In this document: in pieces, positions 11,472 through 23,373 of the stretch | Numbering within the stretch: the stretch's first letter is position 1 | Layout of the letters: each line of letters begins with the position of its first letter | Assembly: GCF_021462225.1 (NCBI RefSeq) | Contig: NC_061798.1 | Coordinates: 18,622,820 to 18,686,819 of the forward strand | Source of the DNA: Girardinichthys multiradiatus | Lineage: Eukaryota; Chordata; Actinopteri; Cyprinodontiformes; Goodeidae | DNA: 64,000 nt | Direction: 5' to 3' | Notes under the pieces: model-generated | What the model was told of the DNA's origin: nothing | What the model saw: only the letters and a program-made list of their open reading frames with translations | The model's database searches: none | Made by a program: the position numbers and the translations under genes

Positions 11472-12602
11472 GTGCTCGAGGGTTCATGGGAGTTTGCCCA
11501 ACCGGTTCACATGTGTTTTGTGGACCTGGAGAAGGCATTCGACTGTGTCCCTCGTGATGCCCTGTGGAGGGTGCTCCAGGAGTATGGAATCGGGGGCCCT
11601 TTACTAGGGGCCATCCGGTCCCTGTACGAGCGGAGCAGGAGTTTGGTCCGCATTGCCGGCACTAAGTCGGACCTGTTCCCAGTGCATGTTGGACTCCGAC
11701 AGGACTGCCCTTTGTCACCGGTCCTGTTCATAATTTTTATGGACAGGATTTCTAGACGCAGCCAAGGGCCGGAGGGGGTCGGGTTTGGGGACCAGTGGAT
11801 TTCGTCTCTTCTTTTTGCAGATGACGTTGTCCTGCTGGCCCCCTCTAGCCAAGACCTACAGCATTCGCTGTGGCGGTTCGCAGCCGAGTGTGAAGCGGCT
11901 GGGATGAGGATCAGCTCCTCCAAGTCCGAGGCCATGGTACTCGACCGGAAAAGGGTGGCTTGTCCTCTTCAGGTTGGAGGGGAGTTCCTGCCTCAAGTGG
12001 AGGAGTTTAAGTATCTCGGGGTCTTGTTCACGAGTGAGGGAAGAATGGAGCGGGAGATCGACAGACGGATCGGTGCGGCTGCCACAGTAATGGGGGCGCT
12101 GTGCCAGTCCGTTGTGGTGAAGAGAGAGCTGAGCCGAAAAGCAAAGCTCTCAATTTACTGGTCGGTCTACGTTCCTACCCTCACCTATGGCCATGAACTT
12201 TGGGTCATGACCGAAAGAACGAGATCACGGATACAAGCGGCTGAAATGAGCTTCCTCCGTAGGGTGGCCAGGCACTCCCTTAGAGATCGGGTGAGGAGCT
12301 CGGCCATCCGGGAGGGGCTCGGAGTAGAGCCGCTGCTCCTCCACATCGAGAGGAGCCAGTTGAGGTGGCTCGGGCATCTATACCGGATGCCTCCTGGACG
12401 CCTTCCTCGGGAGGTGTTCCAGGCACGTCCCACCGGGAGGAGGCCCAGGGGACGGCCCAGGACACGCTGGAGGGACTATGTCTCTCGGCTGGCCTGGGAA
12501 CGCCTTGGGCTCCCCCTGGAGGAACTGGAGGAGGTGTCTGGAGAGAGGGACGTCTGGGCGTCTCTGTTGAGTGTGCTGCCCCCGCGACCCGTTCCCGGAT
12601 AA
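11472..12602 (+). pseudogene. RTE reverse transcriptase C-terminal part
   Basis: 376 residues from the fingers/palm to the end of ORF2. Visible motifs are HMCFVDLEKAFDCVPR with the first catalytic Asp, GLRQDCPLSPVLF, LLFADDVVLL with the catalytic pair, VEEFKYLGVLF and YGHELWVMT. The N-terminal fingers lie upstream behind an in-frame stop and a frameshift, so this is a fragment of a once longer ORF. The wording of the sequence is that of the abundant fish RTE/Rex3-type LINE. Confidence 0.85.
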
Positions 12603-13376
12603 GCGGAAGACGACGAGTACGAGTAAATCTTTAAAATTTGGTATACATGTACTGAGTTGATATTTCAACATTATTCATATGACGAATAATAAACCTACAG
12701 ACAGACTAATTTTTATTTAAAAAAATTGCACCATCCTCTGTTTCCAAGTGGTTGTAGAATCACCTTATCAACAGTTTTTGATGCAAGGTTAGCAGCCTAT
12801 AAACAGCACATCAAACCTAAATAAAACTGTTTAAAATGCACAAGGATCTTTTTTAAAATGTTTTAGATTTTTGTTCATGACGAAGCTGTTTAGACCCAAA
12901 GTTAATTCAGAATGAAGGAGGACAGAGATTAAAGACACAATGTGAAACAATGTTTGCAACACAAGTAAATGTAATTTAGCCTTTTGTATGTTTATGTACA
13001 AATTCCATACATTTAAATTTATTGTCTGACTTATTTCTAAATGGTTTTATTTATTTAACAGTTTCCAGTGCAGCATTCCTCATACAATCCTCAGAGTTGT
13101 AAAAGGTTTATGAGATAATTTTGGTATTTCTCTATATATGTTATTATAAAAATATGCACAGCGGGAGTAAAAATGTTAATTTGCTCACTTTACGTTCACA
13201 GGACTAGCAAACACAAGGAGAACATGTGCTTTCCACTTGTTCTTTATTAAGGAAATAGTACAGGGAACAAATAGATTTCATTTTACATGTTTACTGGGGA
13301 TAGAGCATACTTTTAAACAATTAATGGTCCTCTTATAAAAGCTCCAGCTTCTAGCTTTCATCTTTCATTTCAGCCT

Positions 13377-13825
13377 CTATGTAGCTGCCACTGTGGTAGT
13401 GGTAGCTGCAGTAGTAGTGGCAGCTGTGGTAGTAGTAGCTGCAGCTGTGTTAAGCAGAATCTGGAGAATCCTCTGAAGTTCCTTTTTGTCTATACAAGGA
13501 CGGTTATTGTTGCCATCTGAAGGACCGTGACCCTGGAAAACAAATCAGACTGTTCAGAAAACAGGTAATGATTTTGTAACAGATCTGCTCCAGTAAAACT
13601 AAAACAAGACACTTACCCTATTAGGGTGGTGGCGCCCAGGTGAGCGCTCCACTCGATTGGATGTTGAATCAACCTGTTAAAAACAAAAAATAAATATTTA
13701 AGTGTCTTATGTGGCTGTTAGACTTATTGAAAAAATATTGATTTAGTCTTTATAAATATTGCACTTACTGAATAAGCCAGAGTGAGACACAGGAGGCATC
13801 CCAGCACAAATACTACCTTCAGCAT
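13377..13825 (-). CDS. Gene B1: small SCPP-like secreted Thr/Ala-rich protein
   Basis: Coding exons join(13377-13532, 13617-13673, 13769-13825), 89 residues. The signal peptide MLKVVFVLGCLLCLTLA plus YS ends exon 2, whose 5' border is near 13840. Exon 3 gives VDSTSNRVERSPGRHHPNR and has no S-x-E motif. Exon 4 starts GHGPSDGNNNRPCID with the only mature Cys, then the amphipathic KKELQRILQILLN, then a 24-residue Thr/Ala-rich tail built from TTTAA-like units ending VAAT. All introns are phase 0. A TATA box is at 14001-14009 and a poly(A) signal at 13243-13248. The gene architecture is that of SCPP genes; the tail suggests dense O-glycosylation (inference). It is the parent of the truncated copy at 8646. 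Confidence 0.8.
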
Positions 13826-14000
13826 TATTTCACCAATCACCTGCCAAAATAAAAAACAAAAATTTTAAGATTACAATGAGTAAATTGAACTCATGATCAT
13901 GCAGAAAACAATAGGAAAAAAAGTTGTCGTTACAGGTTTGTCTTCACAATCTGTCCCAGAGCAGGTCAAGGCGATTTTAATGGTGTGTTTGTCAGTTCAG

Positions 14001-14009
14001 CTTTTTATA
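14001..14009 (-). promoter_or_regulatory. TATA box of gene B1
   Basis: TATAAAAAG on the minus strand. Non-coding exon 1 probably spans about 13934-13975; its donor is less clear than in the A genes. Confidence 0.7.
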
Positions 14010-14354
14010 CACTGGCATTTGGGTGGATTTAAGCTCCCAAGCATATTAGACAGTTGTGAAACTGCAATTATTAAGAAACTGTGTGCCCAATATTTCAAGT
14101 ATGTAGGTGGAGATGTGAGGAAATAGATAATGCCATAATGAAATATGAACGCATTAGAACATTAACAGAGGTTTGGCCACTGGTGACCAGAGAAATAAAT
14201 CTGTGACTAGTTCAGTGAATAAAACATTAAGCAATATTTTAAAAGAGCTCAGACAAATGTAAAAAAAAAAATACCAGTCATATTCGGTGCTTTACATTAT
14301 TTTAGCCAAATAGAAAAATGAATTCAATCAGTCATTTATATGTTTTTCCATAGT

Positions 14355-14690
14355 GGGTCACAGGGAAGCTGGTGCTTATCTCCAGTAGTCTATGGGCAGG
14401 AGGCGCAGGACCTATGTCTCACAGGTTGCCAGTCCATCACAGGGTACCGCACAAACAACTATGCACACACTCATTCACACACCTAAGTGCAATTTAGAGA
14501 GACCAATTAACCCAAGTAGGCATGTTTTCAGACTGTGGGAGGAAGCCAAAGTATCCAGAGAGAACCCACACATGCACATGGTGAACATGCAAACTCCATG
14601 CAGAAAGACCCCAAGCCAGGAGTTGAACCCAGGACCTTCTTGCTGCAAGGCAACAGTGCTACCAGCCACACCACTGTGCAGCTCTAAGGG
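14355..14690 (+). repeat. Dispersed LINE/SINE-tail fragment at right border of copy 1
   Basis: Holds 'gggtcacagggaagctggtg', 'caatttagagagaccaatta', 'gagagaacccacacatgcac' and 'ttgctgcaaggcaacagtgc', the long form of the dispersed fish repeat seen at 7560. Similarity between the two large duplication copies ends inside this repeat, so it may mark the recombination border. Confidence 0.6.
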
Positions 14691-15602
14691 GTGCTGTTAT
14701 TATTAATCTCAGTGGTAAAGGTCCTTCCTTGGAGCTTTTAAAACAATTACGTTTTTTATAAAGTGTACATAGATTGGCGGCCTGTCCAAGGTGTGTCTGA
14801 CCTCTCAGCCAATTACTACTGGAGATTGGCACCAGCCCAGCCGCTGCAACCCTACAAGGACAAGCAGGTATAGACCAGGGGTTGTGTTAACTGAATATGA
14901 TCTGTTTTAGACCGTTTTTTTAAATGTGACAGAAAACTCTGAAAGCCATATGTCATTTTAACAGATTGCAATTCACATCCCTGACTACTTAGTGGTGAAT
15001 CCATAAGTTAATTAGCTGTTTCATCCCATTCAACCCAATGCTTGTGTTATACCCTGAGAATAAGGGACAAAGAATCACGAGAGGTATTTTCAGTACAGAT
15101 CGATATTGCCTTTGATAAAATACATTAATACAACATGAGAACTAACTTTTTAACAGTTTTTTTCACAGTATTTACATTGTTGTTTAGGCTTCTGTGAAAA
15201 AAAAAATAGAGTATGACAGGATTATTTTGATCCTGTCAGTCAAAATGAAAGAAAACAAAAATGTCTAGCACAACCTTTGAAAAAGACAATGGATGGATGG
15301 ATAAAAAGTACAAAAAATAGAATATTACCAAAATTCTTTAAATTGTTTACCTATTTCAAAGTCTAACCAATGAGCAACTTTACAATGTAACAGGAGGAGT
15401 TCTGTTCAGTCTTCAAGTTTTGACTTTTGGTTTAGTCTGATGTTTCAGCTTTACACTTTATCCAACTGGGGTCTTCTAGTGTTTTTGTGTGAACAATGCA
15501 ATTGTCAATTTGTTAATTTGTTAATTTATTATTCGGATCCCCATTAGGTGAGCTGTACAGCCAGCTAGTCAGGCTGGGGTCCTTATTAAAAAGATACATA
15601 TA
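14691..15602. other. Spacer between the duplication copies
   Basis: No host gene seen. A diverged LINE 3' tail (14770-14885: 'tggagattggcaccagcc', 'acaagcaggtatagacc') is followed after AT-rich sequence by 'ggatggatggata' at 15292. The last 70 bases, with 'cggatccccattaggtgagc', look like a minus-strand LINE 3' end that continues into copy 2. Confidence 0.5.
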
Positions 15603-15683
15603 CAAAAATATTATCAATGTAACAGATAATAAGCATATATACCATACAATGTCATTTCCATAAGATTTAGCGAAGAGGTTACA

Positions 15684-16727
15684 TTTTTCTCCAGATACAC
15701 GATGGACTCCTGGCAGAAGTGGAGGATTGTGTGTCTGTCAATAATGTCAGTCGAGGATGTGGAAGATGTGTATATAATTGGATGTTTGATATCAGGATTT
15801 CTGCTTTTGTGGAGTCAGCGGTTACCTGGCATATCGAGAAATTCAGAGAATGTCAGCAGCTGTTCTGGCCATTGTAAGGCTGCCTGGCATGTGTGATGGG
15901 ATCTTCAGAGCGATCAACACTCAGACTGAGATGTTACGTGAGCTGAATCGCAGACTGGATGTGATCCTTATACAGGATCGCAAGCGGGTTGCGGTTCCTG
16001 GACTCAGGGGTGAAATGGTATAAATCTTGGAGAAAGTTGTTCGCTTGGATCTGGCAGAAAGACCAGGAATTTGTCTATTTGGATTCGCCTTTGAGAAGCA
16101 CCAGCGAGACTCTCAAGGCTGACAGAAAATTAAGAGTCAGCCTAACCCAAATAATTGTTGTTTTTCTGAATTTGGCTCCCCTGCGCGGCCTTGATGGCTG
16201 GCTATCTTCAACTTCTCCCGGAAGTTATGTAAACATGACGCTCTGCTCTCTCTGCCCCCTCCCTTCCCTGAGGACACCTGTGGACCTGCTCAGAACTTGG
16301 CCGGTTGATGTATATTCCAACGAACCATCAAGGACAATGGCCTCTGTGACAGTGCTTCATGGATTTACTTGCACACACTCACTTGCACACACACACACAT
16401 GCTCAAGATAAACATATGCACCCCTCACACCACCTTCACCGTTCCCAGCATGATGTTGTTTTGTAAATTTGTTGCTTCTTTGTGCTGAGGTTTTTTGCAA
16501 TCTCAAACTGTATCCTGCTAAGGATAAAGTGTGAAATATGATTTATTTTCCTCTACTTACCTAATGTGGCCTCTTTTCTCATCTAGCAAGGGCAGCGCCT
16601 GTGAGCAGGCAGCATAGCCTCGGTGACCCGTCCCCCCATTGTCTTGTGTCATGATGTATGTTTGGATGGGTGTACTGGAATTCTAATTTCCCCTCGGGGA
16701 TCAATAAAGTATCTTTGAATTGAATTT
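15684..16727 (+). mobile_element. Second copy of the unclassified inserted repeat
   Basis: Same element and same gttaca flanks (15678-15683 and 16728-16733) as at 81-1121. Presence at the same relative position shows that the insertion predates the large duplication. The two differ by one- and two-base length changes in homopolymer, C-run and CA-repeat stretches. Confidence 0.5.
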
Positions 16728-16806
16728 GTTACAAATTACAAGATACAAAGACATTTCCATTAAACTTAGACAAAAAAATATATAGTTTATACAGAGACTG
16801 CATCTG

Positions 16807-17013
16807 TCAACAACCTGCAACCACCTCGATGCCTTTATATCTCCTCGGCTGTCCTTTAAATAAAGACATTTCTTCTATATTGTTCAGTTTTACTGGCAAG
16901 GCATTCCATTTTTTCTTTGCTCTATAAATGAAGGTATTTTCAAGAAAATTTGTATTTGCTTTTGGAATTAAAAACTGCCCTTCAAAAGCAAGTCTGGTAG
17001 CATAGCCATACAA
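16807..17013 (-). pseudogene. LINE ORF2 C-terminal fragment
   Basis: A 68-residue open stretch ending a LINE ORF2, with FIYRAKKKWNALPVKLN, comparable to the conserved tail of L2/Rex1-like reverse transcriptase proteins. It is only a 3' fragment; no reverse transcriptase core is attached. It is identical in meaning to the frameshifted copy at 1195-1400. The probable 3' end of the same LINE, with a gatccccattagg motif, is at about 15530-15560, on the far side of the inserted block. Confidence 0.6.
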
Positions 17014-17151
17014 TTCTCTATTGTTTTAAAACTGACTAAATAAAAACAATGGATTTTTAAATTTTAATATTTTCCAAGTACAAAACAACAAAGTTTAACA
17101 CCCCTCTCTGCAGCTTCTCTACTGCTTCCTACCCATTACCCTATTAAGACA

Positions 17152-17895
17152 GTGTCTCGCCCACGACTAAAATTGAATAGATTAAAAAATAATCTAAAAG
17201 GAGGAAATCATGAAAATCTCATAAAAATAAACACAAGTATGAATGAAAAGAAATATAAAACAATTAAAAGTGGCTTACGGAACACAAGATCTCTCTCTTC
17301 AAAGACTTTGCTAGTTAATGACTTGATTTGTGACAGTCAGATTGATTTATTTTGTCTCACAGAAACCTGGCTGCAGCAAGAGGTTTATGTTACTATAAAT
17401 GAGTCAACTCCTACTAATTATTTAAATTTTCACATACCTCAAAATACTGGGCGAGGAGGAGGAGTAGCAACCATCTTTCAGTCCGATTTATTGATTAGTC
17501 TCAAAACCATTAATAGCTCCAACTCTTTTGAATATTTAATCCTTTGTTTTCCTCATCCAAATTGCAAAGCACTAAAACCACTTCTGTTTGTTGTTTTGTA
17601 CTGTCCACCAGGCCCTTACTCTCAATTTTTAGATCAGTTTTCAGACTTTTTATCTGATTTAGTGTTAAATACAGATAAGGTTATTATAATGGGGAATTTT
17701 AACATTCACTGAAAGTGACAGGCTATATAGCCTTTAATGCTATCTCAGACTCAATTGGCTTTGCTCAAAACATTAACAAACCTACCCACCTTTGTCTTCA
17801 TTCTCTGGAGCTTATGCTGTTATATGGCATTGAGTGTAAAGAAATAACATTTCCTCATAACCCTGTCCTGTGTGACAATTTTCTAGTTTAATTCA
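17152..17895 (+). pseudogene. LINE endonuclease fragment, second copy
   Basis: Same fragment as at 1560-2285 with a longer open frame (17152-17712, 186 residues) because two homopolymer runs are one base longer. It holds [26 protein letters not shown] and GNFNIH. It is interrupted downstream by the LTR-like insertion and resumes at about 18805-19085. It does not code for a complete protein. Confidence 0.7.
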
Positions 17896-17899
17896 GATC

Positions 17900-18795
17900 T
17901 TTTTTTGATGGATAAATCACTCTTGCACGAAATAAACACAAACTCTTCTCTTAATTATATATATAAAGATTTATTGAAGCCATATAATTCCAATATACCA
18001 CCATTCTGATCCAAAAACCTTCACCTAACTAACAAGCACTATTCTACATAAAGGGGATAAAAATAACTACCTAACAAAAATAATAAAATAAAATATATGA
18101 GCACTGAGTGTCTATGAAGATCAAATCAACAATTTCATGGACAAAATGTGCAATTTGGGCTAACTTGGAAAGTGAAGCCCTCCTGGTGTGCTGATGTCTC
18201 GATAGCGAGGATCAACTGGTAAACAGTGGGCTGTGCCCTTAGCCACTAGCAGCTGATTGCCCAAAATCTCAACGTGGGGGCATACAACTCTGAGGCGGGA
18301 ACTCAGTAGAAAAACTCCAGTAATAAAACTGGAACAAAGGAGTGGTCAGGCGAGGCCCAGACCGCAGTTGCTTTGAATGGAAAACTTTAAAAGCGTGGGG
18401 GGGTCACGCTTCCGTGATCAACAAAAAAAAACAAAAAACGGTCAACTTCTCATCCGTCCAAGAGGGGTAGATATGAAGAGCTGTTTAGTCGACTGAGTCA
18501 ACAAGGAGGAAAACTCATCTCCTTGGAAATAAAACCTCTGTGGGTTTTCACCTGCGCCGGGTCAGCATCTTCGATCGGTAAATGAATGTTCTGACCTTCT
18601 TGTATCAGACAGAATTCCAGCTTTCAAACTCTTCTGGCAATGGCCGTGTGAAGGAAAAGTTCGCCTGCGAACTTTTGTCTCTGCAGATATGCGCCTCCGA
18701 TGCATCGTACCGTGAGACACGCTAGAAATGGCAAAAGTTAATTTTCCACAGGTTTTATATTCCCAGGTGACGTCAGAGCTGCGACGTCTTTTTTT
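17900..18795 (-). mobile_element. Probable solo LTR, second copy
   Basis: Duplicate of the block at 2290-3185, with the CRE TGACGTCA at 18768-18775, the same TATA box just downstream on the minus strand and the same poly(A) signal. It was therefore in place before the large duplication. Confidence 0.45.
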
Positions 18796-19200
18796 TTTTA
18801 TCTGTACATAGACAGCCCCACTAGAAGCAACAAAATCTTGGACTTAGTGTATGCCAATACCAGGGATGCAAACAGTTCCAAAACATTTCCACTGCTTGGC
18901 AGATCTGATCAAAAATTGGATGCTGTTGATGCCCAAATAGATCCCACTTGTTCAATGCCAGCCTGTCCACATGAGTATTTATAGAAGATGGAATCATGAT
19001 GCTTCTACATCATTATCAGACTGCTTTGAGACATGCGACTAGGCTGTGTTTTGTAAACTATATTGAGGAGGCTTTTAATTTAGTGCTTTTTAGTCCGTTG
19101 TGGAGTGTGCTTTGTTGTGGTTTGCTGGGGTATAGGCAATGAGCTGGCTCTAGGCTAGCTTCTTTGGAGAAGGTGGTAAAAAGCAAGATACTAAACAAAC

Positions 19201-19396
19201 TGGGATGCCGTGCTTAGGGATAGAGCATGCGACCCCTTCCTGGAGGCTTCAGTCCTTGTCGTAGCTGTTCTGGGTTCGAGTCCCAAACCCGGTAACCTTT
19301 TATGCATGTCTTCCCCATTTCTTTACCCAGTTTCCTGTCTGCCTAGTGACAAAAATCAAGGCCACTAGTGCTGCAAAAAAAAATCCTTAAAAAGAA
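19201..19396 (+). mobile_element. tRNA-derived SINE, second copy
   Basis: Duplicate of the SINE at 3592-3786 with the same B box (19273-19283) and the same flanking repeats, including their one mismatch. The insertion predates the large duplication. Confidence 0.85.
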
Positions 19397-21052
19397 AAGA
19401 TACTGAACAAACAGTTTTCTACCATGAATAACATTGACTACCCTCTTTAACACATGGTGGGCAAACATCAGAGCAACTGGTCAAACAAACTACTACAACA
19501 CTACTACCGTAGCAACTGGTACAGGAAATGTTTCTATGCTCAGGGAGGTACACTATTCAACAGTTATATCAGACTGCAAAATGGCTGCCTCTTTCACGTT
19601 TGTTCTTTTCTTTTGTCCGGTCTATTAGATCTAAATAACTTTTATTTATATACATTGTACTTTGTTATAGTTTTTTGTGGCTCTACTGGCCTTTATTGTA
19701 AAGAATACACATGCAGCACAGGATTGAAGGTCTGGAATCAAGTCTAGACGGCTGCATCAAAGACTAATAACATCTATACTGCAACACTCCTGTACTTTGA
19801 TTTGGTATAATTTACATTTTAGATTTTCATGTAAAGTCAATGTATTTTTTTTACAGTAGGTGTATTTTTATGTCTGGTGCTGCAACTAATACATTTCTTA
19901 TTTGGGATTATTTAAAATCAATCTATTTTGTTTTATTCCATTAGTTGTAAGGAGCCTAAATTGTCTCCAACACTGCTAGATCACCATCACCAGCTTGAAC
20001 TGAGACACACTGGACCCATCTATGGTATCCAACACATACTGGTTGTAAACAATAGTCATTTCAGCTACTGTTGTATTTATTTAGCAGATTGTCTTTACTC
20101 TGTCAGGATGCCTGAATTCATTGAGTTTCTGTTGTGTGGCTAATTTGTGACTTTTGTTAACAAGTGACCGAACAGCTGGCAGTAAATGTATGTTGATGTT
20201 GCCAACAAAGAAATTTGAAGAAACACATTTTGTCATGTGATAGTCTGAGCTTGTTTTGCAATTTCTGGTACTGCAAAATATACGGATGGGTTCTTTATCA
20301 CTAAATAGGTTATTATTTTTAATTTGTGCCTTTAGACATGAATACAATGAGTGGGCTCCATTTTAAACAATATCCCCTAAAACTGACTCTGAAGTAAAGC
20401 TTTCTAAAGTCAGAGCAGATAAAAGTGTTCTGGAGCTGAATTTAACTAAAGAACAGCTCTCACATGTTTTCCTCAAAATCCTGTCGTCTCATGAAAGGAA
20501 ATAAAATACTACATGACCCTTTCACCCTTATGCTCATATAGACATGTAATCATTGCTGTTATGGTCAAATGAGTTTTAAGGACATAGAGTAAGTACATTT
20601 AGTATGTATTTGTAAGCTTGCATGATCTTTTTATGCTACCAACCTATGGATGGCCTTAACTTTAATGGTAGATAAATATGAACTTTTAAAATGTCTACTG
20701 AACAGTAGCGGTTAAAAACACCATAATGCTCTTTAAAACCTTACAGAATTAAATATAGAAGATAAAGAAAAAACTTTTTATTGCATGTTTAAAAGTTCAA
20801 ATGTAAAATAAAACAATAAGAAATAAGTTCATTTTAATTATGAGCTTTATTTAGAGGTCTCTACAGATATTAGTGAGAACTGATCTAAATCAAATGGTGA
20901 ATGTGGAAGCAGTCTTGTTTCAGTCTTCTTGTTAAATGGACATGATTTCAGTCTGAAATTACAGAAAACAGTATGACTCAATACATTTTGACACCAAAAA
21001 GATCGAATACAGTAGTAATGATACAAATCTCACAAACTTGTCACTCACTTGA

Positions 21053-21487
21053 TCATTGCTGCCTTAGTAGTTGTAGAAGAAGGGCAATAAGTTGGGTCAG
21101 TGCTGGTGCAGTTGTTGCACCTGCTACTGTGGTCGTAGTCCTGGTGGTTGTCTTCAAGAAAAACCAGGAATTTTATCATCACACACAGCAGAGGATTTTC
21201 CCGCTACCGATACAGTAACTGATGCTCAGATAAGGTTTAAAGGTTAGGCATAGAGGACACTCACCTCGTCAGAGTTAGAACCAGAACCAGAACTAGAGCG
21301 GGCAAAACGCTGGTGCTCCATCTGTACAAGGTTTGACGTTACTTGCATAAGATCTTATCACAGTAAATAGCAATAGTACCTTTCTATATTCTCTTTCTTA
21401 TAGTGTTAACAGTGATAATATTTTACTTACAGGTTTAGCCATGATAAGGCTCAGGAGGCATCCAAGAACAAGTGCTACCTTCAGCAT
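21053..21487 (-). CDS. Gene A2: small SCPP-like secreted Thr-rich protein (duplicate of A1)
   Basis: Coding exons join(21053-21151, 21265-21321, 21431-21487). All three exons encode the same 70 residues as A1: signal peptide plus KP, the exon ending SNSDE, and the Thr tract followed by LTQLIALLLQLLRQQ. Splice sites, the TATA box (21689-21696), exon 1 near 21626-21663 and the poly(A) signal (20846-20851) are conserved; one extra T lies in exon 1 or its border. Because protein and flanks are identical, this is a very young duplicate or an assembly duplicate of A1. As with A1, secretion is well supported and any matrix role is inferred from SCPP architecture. Confidence 0.8.
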
Positions 21488-21688
21488 GGTTACAGTGATC
21501 TCACCTGTTGGAGCAGAATATTACAAATTACTTTCTAAACAACACATTAACCTAAGTGATCAAAGCTTTTCAGTGGAGAAAATACTAAAACTAAAAGCTT
21601 AAATAAATGATTCAAGTCCTCAGACCTTCAGGAGGCTTTCTCAGAGACAAGTGAAGAGGCTGTGTTGCACTTTGGTTGTTGAAGTTCT

Positions 21689-21696
21689 CTTTTATA
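21689..21696 (-). promoter_or_regulatory. TATA box of gene A2
   Basis: TATAAAAG on the minus strand, the counterpart of the box at 6076-6083. Confidence 0.75.
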
Positions 21697-23162
21697 CACT
21701 TGTAGATGCAGAAATGTTGGGAAGCTGTTGAGAAACATTTTCATGTTTCACGGTGTGGCGCATAATTAAAGACAGACTTTATGATATTACATAGATAAGA
21801 TGTGAAATACCCTTAATACCTCCCAAACTATCCACAGTAAATTTCTAAACTCCATTGTGCAAACATGCTGCCAGATCACCTCATTACATCACATTGCAGT
21901 TTTTCTTTGGTGGACCACAAGTAAGACAACAGCTCATTTCACCAACTTTTTTTTTTAATAGCGTTTTTGCTCTCTTCAGGGGTGTTGAAAGATTTGCAAT
22001 GTGTTTTTGGGGGCAAATTTTAGATAATGCATGAAGTATGCATATCAGCATTTTCTTTCATTTTCCCTGTCGAAAGACCATTTCATTACGAGATAGTTTA
22101 TGGTTGGCGGATCAAAAGTGAGACAGTAGCTCAATTTAGACCTTTCGAAGTTTTGTTATTAAATAGTGGGCTCCCTGTGAAGAGAGTATTTATTTTGTGT
22201 ATTTTCTGCTAAGATCATAATTCAGCAACACAGTAATCTGGTGTTCCTTTATAGCATCGCTGAAAGTGGTAGCAGTGAAACGTTGCAAGCTACCCTGTAG
22301 GCAGGGTTTTAACAGACTGAGAGGTTAGTTGTACCTTACTAAAGTAATGTATGTGAAAACAACAGATAAACACACTATATTAAACCACCCATTCATACGT
22401 GTTCAGTTTTCAGGAAATTTTATTTATATTTGGGATTTAACAATCTTTTCCTTGTTATTGAATATTTAGTTTTTCATCTTTATTTTAATTATTGCTTTAT
22501 TTACTATTTTATTTCCTACTACATTGTTTTTTTGCTGCTGGAAATTTCATTCACAAAAAAACAGTTTTCACAAATGGGGTATTATGCACAATTATTGTCA
22601 ATAGACAATAAGCCATAATTAATATAACATAGATATGTTGATATCATGTGAATAAAACATAGAGCTCATTTTTACTTTATAAATACTATTATTACTCTTT
22701 TCTTCATGAATTTCAGTGGAAGCTGTCTGGACATTTGCAGGAGGTTTTCCTTTGAAATTATGCCAAAGTACACAACACTCCACTTTGAACAAGTACTTGA
22801 AAGGTGTTTGTTACAGTTAAGATTGATTTAGAAGTTGCCCCATGCTCTCCTAATATTTCTGAGATGTTCTCGGTTCCCTGCCACACCTCAAAGTCAGGTA
22901 AAGCTTTGAAATCTTTTATTTGTCAGACTTAGCTGAAAGTCATTTGATTACATTGGGAGGTTATTTCTTATTGTTAATTAGTAAAGAAGTCCACTCTTGG
23001 TCTGAATTCTGCAACTCATGTTGCAGCTCATTTTACATACCTTTCTAAAGTGTGAGTACACACTAAAATGGCTTTATCATCCACCCAACATCTATGCCCT
23101 GCTAATACTTGCAGTTTTATGTGAGGACTGGTGCTTATCTAACAATTATTGAACTAGAGGAG

Positions 23163-23373
23163 GGGTACACGGGACAAACAATCATGCATACATATGCATG
23201 CCTAAGGGCAAATTAGAGAGACTTATTAACATAACACGCATGTTTTTGGACTGTAGGAAAACCAGGAGAGAACCCATGCATGCACGTGGGAAACATGTAA
23301 ATTCCCTGAAGATCCCAGAACCTTCTGCTGCAAGGCAACAGTGCTAACAACTGTGAAACCACCCTGGCCTAAT
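23163..23373 (+). repeat. Dispersed LINE/SINE-tail fragment (copy 2)
   Basis: Single representative in copy 2 of the fragment found twice in copy 1 (7560 and 9100). Confidence 0.6.

Larger units (their letters stand above)
9445..12623 (+). mobile_element. RTE/Rex3-type LINE, near full length, inactive
   Basis: A GC-rich 3.18-kb insertion in AT-rich DNA, flanked by the 12-bp target-site duplication taaatctttaaa (9433-9444 and 12624-12635). It encodes in order an endonuclease-like domain ([16 protein letters not shown]), a linker, and a reverse transcriptase with FADD at about 11813-11827 and the tail motif RWLGHLYRMPPGRLPREVF. The stop codon at 12600-12602 is followed by only 21 bases, as expected for RTE elements. 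Reading is broken by a frameshift near 10500, a stop at 11128-11130, another frameshift near 11300 and a stop near 11466. It is absent from copy 2 of the large duplication. Confidence 0.9.
8864..13620. repeat. Internal tandem duplication, unit b (split by the RTE LINE)
   Basis: Second unit of the 1.54-kb duplication. It is interrupted at 9445-12623 by the RTE LINE and resumes at 12636; its right end is in exon 3 of gene B1, after which unique sequence with the rest of the gene follows. Units a and b differ from copy 2 in a mosaic way: some variants are shared by a and copy 2, others by b and copy 2. Confidence 0.85.
1..14690. repeat. Large tandem duplication, copy 1 (truncated by window start)
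   Basis: Base 1 corresponds to base 15603, and near-identical sequence continues in both copies up to about 14690 / 25560. The offset is 15602 at the start, 15612 at gene A and 10880 at the right end. The 4.73-kb change of offset is explained by a 1540-bp internal tandem duplication plus a 3179-bp LINE with its 12-bp target-site duplication, both present only here. The unit carries gene A1, a truncated B pseudogene and gene B1. From 1 to about 6.7 kb the copies differ almost only by one-base homopolymer indels; beyond that, substitutions appear at roughly one per hundred bases. Confidence 0.95.

Noticed and set aside
13377..13460. Thr-Ala-Ala-like tail as an antifreeze glycoprotein
   Set aside because: The tract is short, not a regular tripeptide repeat, lacks cleavable spacers, and sits in an SCPP-type gene. 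Only the composition is similar.
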